Source: JBCBJX01 sp964342855
GTDB lineage: Bacteria > Pseudomonadota > Alphaproteobacteria > Caulobacterales > Parvularculaceae
DNA length: 64,000 nt
NCBI GenBank assembly: GCA_964342855.1
Contig: CAYFIB010000010.1
Span: forward strand, 24,355 to 88,354
Reading direction: 5' to 3'
The position numbers and the translations under genes are program-made. The notes under the pieces were generated by a model. The model was not told where the DNA came from. It saw only the letters and a program-made list of their open reading frames with translations, and ran no database searches. Shown here piece by piece: positions 36,094 to 44,350 of the stretch. Position 1 is the stretch's first letter; the number at the start of each line of letters is the position of its first letter.

Positions 36094-37152
36094 TCAGTCT
36101 GAAAGTCTTGGTCGCCACGGCGTCGCGATGGGCGCCTCCATGAGGCCCGGCGGCGCGGCGACGACATGCGGAATGGCGTTCACCACGGCCGCGGCGACGC
36201 CCAGCTGTTCCGGCTCGGTGCGGAACGGGTAGTCCGCAGGTTTTGTCAGATCGAAATGCAGCGTTACGCCGGGCGCGCCGTCGACGACGATTTTCCAGAG
36301 GCCCGCGCCCTCGGTTTCTGACGGCGTCGGCTCCATCTCCCATCGGATTTCCAGAACGAGATCGACGCCTTCGTCCGTCAGCGCCCGCCATTTCCAGTGG
36401 GTGCGCGACACCGCGCCCTTGGCGATCTTTCCGGCGGCGACTTCCAGATCGCGCGTCGCCGGCAGAACCGCGTGCTCGGTCCGGATTTCCTTCAGGGAGA
36501 GCCCCATGCGCTGGGCGAGATTGTTCAGCGGCTCGGCGAACATGCCGTTGAGCGCCGCGGACGGCCCCCAGTTCGGCTGGTTCGGGTCGACTTTCGCCGG
36601 GTCGGCGCCGAACCCCAGAATGTCGAACACATAGACCGGGCTGCGCACATCGGCGCACGGCACCGTTTCCGTCACGTGTACGGATTTGATATTGTCACAG
36701 ACGCTGGTGACCACGGCGGCGAGCTTCTCCACCGCGAATCCGGGGTTCAGCCCCGCTCCGGCGAGAGTCGCGCCGCCGCGCCTCGCCGCCGCCTCCAGCG
36801 CCTCCCGCGCCGCCGCGTCACGGCTTGTCGAATGGGTGTAGCCGTTGATGGAGATGACGCTCTTGCCGGAATCCAGAATACGGATGATCTCCGCATCGTG
36901 AGAGCCATAGGGCGGCGCGAGCCGCGCGGCATGAACGACGATATCGGCGTCGATAGCGAGGATCTCTTCAACAGACGACGTGGCGATGACGCCCGTCGGC
37001 TCGCGCCGCGCGATGTCGCCCGCATCCCGTCCAGCTTTGTCATCGGAGTAAACGAACAGGCCAGCGAGTTCGAGATCCGGATGATCGATGATCCGCCTCA
37101 GGCATGTCTTGCCCATGGCGCCGGTCGCCCATTGAATGACGCGCACGCTCAT
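36094..37152 (-). CDS. DapB-like NAD(P)-dependent oxidoreductase
   Basis: A 352-residue protein with an N-terminal Rossmann fold (RVIQWATGAMGKTCLRRI) resembling dihydrodipicolinate reductase, and a C-terminal domain like those of 2,4-diaminopentanoate dehydrogenase relatives (NPGFAVEKLAAVVTS, VHVTETVPCADVRSP). These proteins are common in steroid-, terpene- and aromatic-degrading Actinobacteria and sphingomonads, with mostly unknown substrates; this one is unlikely to act in lysine synthesis. Its ATG overlaps the upstream SDR stop by 4 nt (ATGA), indicating translational coupling. Confidence 0.85.
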   Translation of the reverse strand: MSVRVIQWATGAMGKTCLRRIIDHPDLELAGLFVYSDDKAGRDAGDIARREPTGVIATSSVEEILAIDADIVVHAARLAPPYGSHDAEIIRILDSGKSVISINGYTHSTSRDAAAREALEAAARRGGATLAGAGLNPGFAVEKLAAVVTSVCDNIKSVHVTETVPCADVRSPVYVFDILGFGADPAKVDPNQPNWGPSAALNGMFAEPLNNLAQRMGLSLKEIRTEHAVLPATRDLEVAAGKIAKGAVSRTHWKWRALTDEGVDLVLEIRWEMEPTPSETEGAGLWKIVVDGAPGVTLHFDLTKPADYPFRTEPEQLGVAAAVVNAIPHVVAAPPGLMEAPIATPWRPRLSD

Positions 37153-38063
37153 TCCGCCGCCTCCGGTTTGGCGGCGGCGGCGCGCCCGGCGAAGTTGGCG
37201 AAGGCCGCTTCGGCATGTCGGAAATTCTGGGCGCCGCTCATATCGTCAATGAACGGCAGACCTGCAGGAATATCCGCCGCAGAAGTTGCGCCGGACCAGC
37301 CCGTCGCCTCCATGGCCATCGCCCGCGCGTGATGCCCCCCGCCGACAATCCAGACGCCGCCGGTCTGATCGCATTCCGGGCTGCAGAGCCAGCCCGCCAT
37401 GGGGCGCACCCTGTCAGCGGAGAACGTGTCGTCGCCCGCCTGCGTCCCCCCGGTCATCTGCGTCGCCGCATAGGGCAGCAGGGAGTTGACGAGGACGCCG
37501 TCGCGCTGAAGCTCCGCCGCAAGCGTTTGCGCGAAGGCGATGAGCGCGCCCTTGGAGGCGGCGTACGCCGCCCGTCCGCGCACGCCATATAGCCCCGCCG
37601 TGGACGCGATGAAGACGATGCGCGGCGCGTCACCCTTCAGCAGTAGCGGCAGAGCCGCCCGCACGATATCGACATTGGCGTCGAAATTGATCCGCATGAC
37701 CGACGCGAAATTGTCCGGATCGGACTCCTTGAAAAGCTTCGCGTCGCCCGAGACGCCGGCGTTCAGGACAAGGACGTCCAACCTTCCGAAGGCGTCTTTC
37801 GCGGCGTCGACGATCGCCTGCGGCGCGCCGGGCGCGGAAACGTCCGACCATTCTGGAACCGCGGCTCCCCCCGACGCCCCGATCGCGCGCGCCGTGTCGG
37901 ACGCGCTGTCCGGCGCATCCGGCCGTTTGCGATTATTGATGAGGACGCCCAGCCCGGCGCTCGCCAGCTCTTCGGCGATGGCTTTGCCGACGCCCTTCCC
38001 GGCGCCGGTGACGATGGCCGCGCGGCCCGAAAATCCGGTCATGGTTCCGCCTGTCTCGCTCAT
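37149..38063 (-). CDS. Short-chain dehydrogenase/reductase 2
   Basis: About 304 residues: TGAGKGVGKAIAEELAS cofactor motif, LNAGVSG, catalytic Ser in FIASTAGLYG and YAASK. The C-terminal extension of about 50 residues beyond the core resembles SDRs near 17-beta-HSD4-type enzymes. It is the first gene of the leftward operon 38063-32267, and a good copy of the conserved motif lies 21 nt upstream of its start. The next gene overlaps it by 4 nt. A downstream ATG at 38042 is possible. Confidence 0.88.
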   Translation of the reverse strand: MSETGGTMTGFSGRAAIVTGAGKGVGKAIAEELASAGLGVLINNRKRPDAPDSASDTARAIGASGGAAVPEWSDVSAPGAPQAIVDAAKDAFGRLDVLVLNAGVSGDAKLFKESDPDNFASVMRINFDANVDIVRAALPLLLKGDAPRIVFIASTAGLYGVRGRAAYAASKGALIAFAQTLAAELQRDGVLVNSLLPYAATQMTGGTQAGDDTFSADRVRPMAGWLCSPECDQTGGVWIVGGGHHARAMAMEATGWSGATSAADIPAGLPFIDDMSGAQNFRHAEAAFANFAGRAAAAKPEAAE

Positions 38064-38084
38064 GAGAGGAGACTAACGCGAAAA

Positions 38085-38104
38085 GGTATCTTTATGAAAG
38101 TGAC
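38085..38104 (+). promoter_or_regulatory. Conserved motif, copy C (SDR/oxygenase operon)
   Basis: GGTATCTTTATGAAAGTGAC, 18 of 20 identical to the copy at 42371. It lies between the SDR start (38063) and the regulator stop (38124), so it can only serve the leftward operon. Flanked by AAAA on the left. Confidence 0.7.
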
Positions 38105-38123
38105 TAAATGCAGTTGAAGGCGA

Positions 38124-39110
38124 TCAGGCCGCCGTCATTTTTCGCGCCCGTTTTTGCGGCGCACCATCAGACGCTTCGCGCACCTCATAAGTGACGTCCT
38201 GCCAGCGGATCGGCTCCCCGCACTCCGAGCACGTCACCTGCGGATCGAGCGGGTGCTGATCCTCCTTGTGGCGCAGAACGAGCGGCGGACCTTCCGGCGA
38301 GACATAGTAGGTGTCTCCCCAGCGCAGCAGCATGAGGAGGATCGGGTAGTAGTCGATGCCTTTCTCCGTCAGGAAATACTCGTAGCGGACAGGGCTCTCG
38401 CTATAGGCGCGCGGACGGATGATCCCGCGCTCCTCCAACCAGGCGAGACGCGCGGAGAGGACGTTCGTCGCGATCGCTGTGTCCTTACGGATTTCATCGA
38501 ATTTGCGCAGGCCCGTGAAGATCGAGCGCAGCATCAGCCCGACCCACCGGTCGCCGGTGATCTGCGCGACTTCGTCCATGAGAACAGTGTGTTCGGCGCG
38601 CTGTTCGGCGGCCGAGCGCGTCTGACGTCGCCGGCTGTACTGCGGCTTCATCCAGCCGACACCCGGGCCCTCTTCCCAGTCGACATCGCGCGGATCGATT
38701 TCGTCGCCGCAATTGCCGCAGGTCGGCGTCGGCTCGAACGCGTTTCCACATTTTTGGTGAGTGAGGACGAGGCCGATCTTGCCGTCCGAATTGGACCAGC
38801 GCCGCTCCCAGCGCAGCATCATGAGAGCGGACCAGTAGAGATCGAGCCCTTTCTTCGTCATCCGGTAGCGGAAACGGTTGCTCGCCTCGCCGATCGGCTC
38901 CTTCACGAGAATGTCGTTTGAGATCAAGCGCTTCAGACGATCAGACAATAGCGCTTTTAAAAGCCCCGTCCGTTCGCGGATGCGGTCGAAGCGCTCATCG
39001 CCCAGCCAGATCGATTCCAGAATAAGCAGGATCGCCGTGTCGCCGACGACCTCCAGCGCCCGCCAGATGGAGCAGGTGCGGATCAGCTTGACTTCGGTCG
39101 TCGTCGCCAT
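38124..39110 (-). CDS. Tandem HxlR-type winged-helix regulator
   Basis: A 328-residue protein containing two HxlR/MarR-like winged helices in one chain. The first (about 8-95) shows CSIWRALEVVGDTAILLILE and RTGLLKALLSDRLKRLISN; the second (about 175-270) shows EVAQITGDRWVGLMLRSIF and ATNVLSARLAWLEERGIIRP. Each is followed by a cysteine-pair segment (CGNCGDEI; CSECGEPI) that may bind metal. Most HxlR proteins are single-domain dimers of about 110-150 residues, so this is a natural pseudo-dimer that could read an asymmetric site. A motif copy lies in its own promoter. It is the best candidate regulator of the island. Confidence 0.9.
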   Translation of the reverse strand: MATTTEVKLIRTCSIWRALEVVGDTAILLILESIWLGDERFDRIRERTGLLKALLSDRLKRLISNDILVKEPIGEASNRFRYRMTKKGLDLYWSALMMLRWERRWSNSDGKIGLVLTHQKCGNAFEPTPTCGNCGDEIDPRDVDWEEGPGVGWMKPQYSRRRQTRSAAEQRAEHTVLMDEVAQITGDRWVGLMLRSIFTGLRKFDEIRKDTAIATNVLSARLAWLEERGIIRPRAYSESPVRYEYFLTEKGIDYYPILLMLLRWGDTYYVSPEGPPLVLRHKEDQHPLDPQVTCSECGEPIRWQDVTYEVREASDGAPQKRARKMTAA

Positions 39111-39163
39111 CGCCTTCTTTCAACCTCCGGGGCGCCGCGGAACCTGAAGATGCGGGCCTTCCA

Positions 39164-39183
39164 GGTATGATAAAGCAAGCGCT
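39164..39183 (+). promoter_or_regulatory. Conserved motif, copy D (tandem-HxlR promoter)
   Basis: GGTATGATAAAGCAAGCGCT, 53 nt upstream of the regulator start. It keeps GGTAT and GCAAG at the standard 6-nt spacing but diverges at the end, which would suit weaker autoregulation. Confidence 0.6.
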
Positions 39184-39247
39184 ACGGACGCAGGTCAACG
39201 CGCGCGTTCATCACAGTTGAAAAAGCTGCGCGCGTTCGCGCGAAAAG

Positions 39248-40456
39248 TCAGGCGCGCTCAAGGACGCAGGCGGCGCCGACCCCGGACCCGCCATGGGCGA
39301 CGACGAGGCCGAGCTCCTCATCCCGGGCGCGCATTTCGTGGGCGAGGGTCGCAAGCAGAATAAGCCCGGTCGCCCCCATGGGATGCCCCATGGCGAGGTG
39401 GCCGCCATTGACGTTCACCCGATCCGGGTCGGGCTCATAGTCGCGATAGAACTTCGCCGGCGTCGGCGCGAAGGCCTCCATGAACTCGATCAGACCGAAG
39501 CGATCGAGGCCGAGGCCCGTTTTCGCCAGAAGCCCGTCCATGGCGGCGAAACCGGCGGTCAGCTGATCGACCGGATCGGCCGCGGCCTCTTTCCAGCCGA
39601 CGACGCGGGCGAGCGGCTCAAGCCCCAGCGCGCGCCCCGCATCCAGATCGCCGAGCAACGCAATGGCGGCGCCGTCCGCGATAGGCGGGCAGTGCGCGAC
39701 GGTGAGCGAGTGATTGATGTAGCCGATCTCCGGCTTCCGGCTGCGTACGAGATCGTCGTATCCGGCGCGGCCTTCCGCTTCGAAGGCGGGCGCGAGGGCG
39801 GCGAGTTTGTCGAGGCCCATGCTGGCGCGGATGCACTCGTCGCGATCTAGCGCAGTCGATCCGTCCTCGTTCCGCACGGGAACGACGCTGCGCTCGAACG
39901 CGCCCGCCTTCCACGCCGCGGCGGCTTTCTGGTGCGACTGATGGGTCAGCTCATCGAGGGTCTCGCGGGCGATGCCCTCCCGGTGCGCCATGTAGTCCGC
40001 CGACAACGCGACGGGAACATAAGCAAGCGCTTCGGAAAGTCCGCGATCGACATAATAGCTCGCCTTGTCTGCAAGGAACGGCACCTGCGACATGCACTCG
40101 ACGCCCGCCGCGATGGCGAGGTCGACGCCGCCCGCGCGAATATCAGCCGCAAGCGTGTCGAACGCCGTCAGGCCGCCGACGCAGAAATTATTGATCGTCA
40201 TGCACGAGACGTCGTCGGGAAGCTCGCTCCACATGCGGCTGACGAGGGCGAGGTGCCCCCCTTGCGCGCCGACCTGCCCGACGGCGGACAGCACGAGACG
40301 CTCGACTTTCGCAACGGCGTCCGCGCCGACGCGTTCGCGCAGCGCGTTCGTCAATTGGCGAATGAGCTCATGCGGCGGCGCCTTGGCGAGGGCGCCGTCC
40401 GCTTTTCCTTTCCCGCGCGGCGTACGGATCGCATCAAACACATAAACGTCGCGCAT
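39248..40456 (-). CDS. Thiolase (acetyl-CoA C-acyltransferase-like)
   Basis: A 402-residue thiolase: nucleophilic Cys in TINNFCVGGLTAFD, then NGGHLAMGHPMGATG. The C-terminal motif that usually carries the catalytic-base cysteine (CxGGGxG) reads AHGGSGVG, so a histidine stands near its place. It may therefore favour cleavage of an unusual substrate or use altered acid-base chemistry. It is last of a three-gene leftward operon (NTF2-fold, MFS, thiolase) behind the best motif copy, and it likely removes acetyl-CoA in side-chain shortening. Confidence 0.9.
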   Translation of the reverse strand: MRDVYVFDAIRTPRGKGKADGALAKAPPHELIRQLTNALRERVGADAVAKVERLVLSAVGQVGAQGGHLALVSRMWSELPDDVSCMTINNFCVGGLTAFDTLAADIRAGGVDLAIAAGVECMSQVPFLADKASYYVDRGLSEALAYVPVALSADYMAHREGIARETLDELTHQSHQKAAAAWKAGAFERSVVPVRNEDGSTALDRDECIRASMGLDKLAALAPAFEAEGRAGYDDLVRSRKPEIGYINHSLTVAHCPPIADGAAIALLGDLDAGRALGLEPLARVVGWKEAAADPVDQLTAGFAAMDGLLAKTGLGLDRFGLIEFMEAFAPTPAKFYRDYEPDPDRVNVNGGHLAMGHPMGATGLILLATLAHEMRARDEELGLVVAHGGSGVGAACVLERA

Positions 40457-40469
40457 GGGTCGAACTTCC

Positions 40470-41852
40470 TCAGGACTCCGTGGACGGCTCTGCGGCGAGG
40501 AACGGCGCCGGAGGGGCGTCGCCCTTCGCGGTCAGCGTTCCGCCTTTTGCTGTTTTCAGCGCCGCGATGGTGAACAGAACGCCGGCGATCAGAAACCCGA
40601 GCGCCGCCGTCCAGACGATGGCGTAGCGAATGCCCGTCTCGGTCGGGAAAAACGTATCGCCCACGATCGCCGTCGCCGACGGACCGAGCGCGAGGCCGAT
40701 GATGTTCACGACAAAGATGTAGAGCGCGCCGATGGTCGCGCGCATGCTCGCCGGCGTCATCTGCTGAATGGCGGTGATCGCCGCGCCCACCGGGACGGCC
40801 GCCGACGAAAAGAACAGGATGAACGCGCCGATGGCCACCGCCGGGCTGGAGGCGAGTGGAAAGATCAACCCGCCGATGGTTCCGGTGATCGCCGCGAACG
40901 CGCAGAATTTCAGGCGCCCGTGCGGCGACCCGCCGTCGATCCGGTCCGTCAGCGCGCCGCCTCCGATGAGGCCGATCACGCCGCCGATGATGAGCCCGAA
41001 GCCCGCCGCCGCCCCGGCGTCCGACAACGAGAACTCATGCACACGCACGAACATGACCGCGACCCACGAAACCGATCCGAGCACGGCGAAATTGACGCAG
41101 CTGACCGCGGCGATGGCTGCGCCAAGCGCCGCCATGTTCGCGCGAATGAAAGCGAAGACTTCGCCGAGAGACGCGCCTTCCGCGGTCGTCGCGCCGCCGC
41201 CGCGCGGCGGTTCCGGCATGAATTGGAAGACGAGCGCGATCAGAAGTCCCGGCAGGCCGACGATGATGAAGGTGAGCTGCCAGGCGGACACGTCGCCGAT
41301 GAGCGGCAGGCTGACGGAGCCCGCTTCGACGACGAGCCGCACCACCGCGGCGCCGATGAGGAAGGCGAGCCCGGCCCCGACCGCCGAGCCGAGCCCGTAG
41401 ACGCCCATGGCGAGGCCGAGGCGTTTTTTCGGGAAGCTGTCCGTAATCAGCGAATAGGCCGCGGGCGACAGGGTCGCCTCCCCGACGCCGACGCCCATGC
41501 GCGCGATGAAGAGGTGCCAGTACTGGCTCGCGACGCCGCAGGCCGCGGTCATGAGGCTCCAGACCGCGACGCCGACCGCGATGATCCGCATGCGCGGTTT
41601 CCGATCGATCAATCGCGCGATCGGCAGTCCCGCCAGCGTGTAGAACAGCGCGAACGCCATGCCCTGAAGGAGGCTGATCTGCGTGTCGGAGACGCCGAGA
41701 TCCGCCTTCATCGGCTCGACCAGAAGACCAATGATCATCCGGTCGATGAAGGAGAAGATGTAGGCGACGAACAGCATCGCGACGATAGCCCAGGCGAGCG
41801 TCGGTTTGGGATACTGCCGATCGTCCTCGGCTTCGGGCGCGGCGTCTCTCAT
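40470..41852 (-). CDS. MFS transporter, spinster-like
   Basis: A 460-residue inner-membrane transporter with 12 predicted helices, an MFS signature (GLPIARLIDRKPRMRII) and FSFIDRMIIGLLVEPMKADL near the N-terminus, as in the spinster-type group often found in sphingomonad and hyphomonad catabolic clusters. It would move the substrate across the inner membrane after the TonB receptor, or export an intermediate. It is 13 nt upstream of the thiolase and 8 nt downstream of the NTF2-fold gene. Confidence 0.88.
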   Translation of the reverse strand: MRDAAPEAEDDRQYPKPTLAWAIVAMLFVAYIFSFIDRMIIGLLVEPMKADLGVSDTQISLLQGMAFALFYTLAGLPIARLIDRKPRMRIIAVGVAVWSLMTAACGVASQYWHLFIARMGVGVGEATLSPAAYSLITDSFPKKRLGLAMGVYGLGSAVGAGLAFLIGAAVVRLVVEAGSVSLPLIGDVSAWQLTFIIVGLPGLLIALVFQFMPEPPRGGGATTAEGASLGEVFAFIRANMAALGAAIAAVSCVNFAVLGSVSWVAVMFVRVHEFSLSDAGAAAGFGLIIGGVIGLIGGGALTDRIDGGSPHGRLKFCAFAAITGTIGGLIFPLASSPAVAIGAFILFFSSAAVPVGAAITAIQQMTPASMRATIGALYIFVVNIIGLALGPSATAIVGDTFFPTETGIRYAIVWTAALGFLIAGVLFTIAALKTAKGGTLTAKGDAPPAPFLAAEPSTES

Positions 41853-41860
41853 TTCAGAAA

Positions 41861-42352
41861 TCAGCGCGCGTCTGAGTCGAAGTCGGTTTTGACGCCCATG
41901 GCCTCAAGAAGCTCTGCGCGATCGTAATACTCCCGCCACTCCTTGATTTCGCCGTTCTCGATCTCGATGACGCCGACGACCGGGACGGATCCCGCGTGAC
42001 CATTGTAGACGAACTCATCAACGCGCTCGATGAACACGACCTCGCCGACGACGCCGATATTCCGTACGTTGAGGGTGATCTCGTCGATGCCTTCGCCGAT
42101 ATGAGTGATCCGCGCCGTCAGAGCGGCTTTACCGACAATGGGATCCACCATCATGGAGTGCAGCGATCCGTCGTCCGCGAAGAGATCGACCACTTTCGCC
42201 CAGTCCTGCGTGTTCCAGGCCTCGACCATCTCCATCACCAGCTCGACCTTCGGGTCGGCCTTCTTGTCTTTTTTGTCCGCCGTCATTGCGCCCGCTCCCA
42301 GAACGATCACTGCGCCCAGCGACGCGATCGCCAGCCATGCATGTCTCATCAT
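41861..42352 (-). CDS. NTF2-fold protein 4 with signal peptide, LEH-like
   Basis: About 163 residues. ATG 42352 has GGAGG at proper distance; the frame extends to 42385 but that would overlap the conserved motif. The N-terminus is a hydrophobic export signal (MMRHAWLAIASLGAVIVLG AGAMTA), so this member acts in the periplasm, unlike the other three. The fold shows VEAWNTQDWAKVVDLFADDG and C-terminal EWREYYDRAELLEAMG, related to limonene-epoxide-hydrolase-like proteins. An exported LEH-like protein in a degradation operon is unusual and may act on the substrate before inner-membrane transport. Confidence 0.82.
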   Translation of the reverse strand: MMRHAWLAIASLGAVIVLGAGAMTADKKDKKADPKVELVMEMVEAWNTQDWAKVVDLFADDGSLHSMMVDPIVGKAALTARITHIGEGIDEITLNVRNIGVVGEVVFIERVDEFVYNGHAGSVPVVGVIEIENGEIKEWREYYDRAELLEAMGVKTDFDSDAR

Positions 42353-42370
42353 AACCCGTCCTCCCATTTT

Positions 42371-42390
42371 GGTATCTTTATGCAAGTGAT
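42371..42390 (+). promoter_or_regulatory. Conserved motif, copy E (best match; transport/thiolase operon)
   Basis: GGTATCTTTATGCAAGTGAT, the closest to consensus, 18 nt upstream of the ATG at 42352. Reading toward the gene, a TTGACG box and CTTAAT box 17 nt apart end right at the motif, so the motif would lie over the transcription start. That position favours a repressor site. Confidence 0.7.
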
Positions 42391-42446
42391 TAAGACGGGC
42401 GGCGGCGCTCCCGTCAAGAAAAATCGACCGTACGCCTACGGACGCC

Positions 42447-44129
42447 TCACGCCGCCGCCGCGTCTTTCAGCTCGCGCCGCAGAACTTTGCCGAGCGCGTT
42501 GCGCGGCAGGGCGTCGATGACTTTCAGCTTTTCAGGAAGCTTCACGACTGCGACGTCCTGCTCGCGCAGATAGCCGCAAATCTCGTCGAGAGAGACGCTC
42601 TCGCCCGGCTTCGGCACGACGAAGATGCACAGACGCTCGCCGAGGCGTTCGTCCGGATAACCGACGGCGCACGCTTCCTGCACCTGCGGATGTCCCTCCA
42701 CCAGACCGTCGATCTCCGCCGGGGAAATGTTCACCCCGCCGCGAATGACGATGTCCTTGTTGCGGCCCACGAACTCGTAAAACCGATCATCCGGCTTCGG
42801 GGCGATGACGAAGAGATCGCCGGTCCTGAACCAACCATCGGCGTCGAATGCGGCCTTGGTCATCTCCGGCGCGCGCCAGTAACCGTCGAACACCATGGCG
42901 CCGTCGAGCCGCAGTTCGCCGACGCGGTCGGGCTCGGTAATTTCTTCTTCGGTTTCCGGGTCAACAAGCCGCGTGCGGACCTTGTTCGGGAAGATCGACG
43001 CCCACTCAACGCCTCTTGCGCCGAACCGCGGGAAATATCGCGCGCGCCGCTCCGGATCAGGGACTTCCGACCCGCTGGAGATGAGGGAGGCGCCCTCATT
43101 GGAGCCGAAGACGTTCATGATGGTGACGCCGAAGCGCTCCTGCCACTCGGTCACCATGAACGGGGCGAGTGGCGCAGAGCCCGATGCCAAGCATCGCAGT
43201 TCTGAAAAATCAATATCGGCGAGGAGATCGCTCCGCTTCAGGAGCATGGTGAGGATCGCCGGCGGCGCGACGGTGTAGTTCACGTGCTCGGTCGCGAGCT
43301 GCTGAAGGAAAATCGGCAAATCGAAGGGGTGGTGCTGCACGAAGCGCCCCTTGCAGAGGAGCCAAGGAACCACCATGCCGCCGAACGCGGCGATGTTGAT
43401 GAGGGGGAATGGGTTGAGAAGGGTGTCTCCTTCGCGCAGCTCCGCCATCTCCACCATCGCCTCGCCGTTCACGACCCAATGGTCATGGTGGCGCGGCACG
43501 CCCTTGGGCGCGGCTTCGGTGCCCGAAGTCCAGCAGATGGTCAGCACGTCCGCGGCGTCAATTTCGGGCGACGTACCCGGCGGATCGGCTGGAATGTCAA
43601 AACCGTCCAGCGCGACGGCGCCCTCCGGCGCGGCCGATCCCGCACAGAGGATCGGCGCGGAGAGAACGCCATCTCGGGCGAGGCCAAGCGCCAGCGCCGA
43701 CTGGTCCGCGCCGTTGAAACTCGCGACCGTGAAAAAGAGCTTCGGCTCGACCGTCGGAAGGATCTGACGCAGCTCGTGGCCGCGATAGGTCATGGCGACA
43801 GGGCTGAGGATCGCCCCCGTCCGCGCGCAGGCGAGATAGACGATCACGCCTTCGACGATGTTCGGCAGCTGAGCGAGGACCACGTCATCCGGCCCGACGC
43901 CGAGCTCGCGGAACGCCGCCGCCATGCGGTCGACCTCACGGTCAAGCTCCCGGTACGTCAGACGTTTCGGCGGGAGACCGACCAGCGCCTCCTTATTGGG
44001 GGGATCGACCAGCGCTTCATCGTCCGCATGCGCGGCGACGGCCTCGCGGAACAGCGCGTCGATGGTGATTCCGCGCCACCACCCCTTCTTACGATATGAC
44101 GCCGTCCGCTCAGCGGGGCTCGTGCGCAT
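42447..44129 (-). CDS. Acyl-CoA synthetase / AMP-dependent ligase
   Basis: About 560 residues from MRTSPAERTASYRKKGW; ATG 44129 follows GGGAGG, and the longer frame to 44315 has no family-like sequence. ANL-superfamily motifs are present: P-loop ICWTSGTEAAPKGVPRH, NVFGSNEGA, YWRAPEMTKAAFDADGWF, GRNKDIVIRGGVNISPAEI and the C-terminal lysine in NALGKVLRRE. It would activate a carboxylic acid to its CoA thioester via an acyl-AMP, similar to cyclohexanecarboxylate- or aryl-CoA ligases. It is divergent from the feruloyl-CoA synthetase-like gene, with motif copies on both sides. Confidence 0.9.
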   Translation of the reverse strand: MRTSPAERTASYRKKGWWRGITIDALFREAVAAHADDEALVDPPNKEALVGLPPKRLTYRELDREVDRMAAAFRELGVGPDDVVLAQLPNIVEGVIVYLACARTGAILSPVAMTYRGHELRQILPTVEPKLFFTVASFNGADQSALALGLARDGVLSAPILCAGSAAPEGAVALDGFDIPADPPGTSPEIDAADVLTICWTSGTEAAPKGVPRHHDHWVVNGEAMVEMAELREGDTLLNPFPLINIAAFGGMVVPWLLCKGRFVQHHPFDLPIFLQQLATEHVNYTVAPPAILTMLLKRSDLLADIDFSELRCLASGSAPLAPFMVTEWQERFGVTIMNVFGSNEGASLISSGSEVPDPERRARYFPRFGARGVEWASIFPNKVRTRLVDPETEEEITEPDRVGELRLDGAMVFDGYWRAPEMTKAAFDADGWFRTGDLFVIAPKPDDRFYEFVGRNKDIVIRGGVNISPAEIDGLVEGHPQVQEACAVGYPDERLGERLCIFVVPKPGESVSLDEICGYLREQDVAVVKLPEKLKVIDALPRNALGKVLRRELKDAAAA

Positions 44130-44174
44130 GGACGCGACCTCCCGGTTGTTCTCCGCCCCATTAGGGAAGGTATG

Positions 44175-44194
44175 GTTTGTTATTGCAAGTCGCT
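44175..44194 (+). promoter_or_regulatory. Conserved motif, copy F (leftward CoA-ligase promoter)
   Basis: GGTTTGTTATTGCAAGTCGC, 45 nt upstream of the ligase ATG. It keeps GCAAGTC and the GGTTT/GCAAG spacing. A separate GGTAT sits just to the left at 44170. Confidence 0.55.
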
Positions 44195-44310
44195 TTTCGT
44201 GGCCGTCCGCATTGCTGCGGCGCAGCACGAATGCACTGATCGCGCTATAACGCGCAACAGTACTGGGCCCTAATGACGCCGCTCCGAGCATCGGAGGAGC
44301 GTCTGACAAA

Positions 44311-44330
44311 CTCACTTGCTTTACGATACC
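44311..44330 (-). promoter_or_regulatory. Conserved motif, copy G (rightward CoA-ligase promoter)
   Basis: Minus-strand GGTATCGTAAAGCAAGTGAG, 20 nt upstream of the ATG at 44351. It is in inverted orientation to copy F, as expected for two sites each facing its own divergent gene. Confidence 0.65.
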
Positions 44331-44350
44331 AAATGGATTTGGCTTGGACC

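Noticed and set aside
39196..39247. CGCG-rich hairpin with flanking A-runs as a terminator of the leftward thiolase operon
   Set aside because: The palindrome is a simple CG repeat with ambiguous loop; not strong enough to list as a terminator.
40455..41927. Long plus-strand frame (490 codons) opposite the MFS transporter, and similar long antisense frames at 5376-7172, 7626-8957, 19888-21282 and 44321-46069
   Set aside because: They are charged, Arg/Asp/Glu-rich mirror frames typical of GC-rich coding DNA, lack domains, and lie opposite clear genes.
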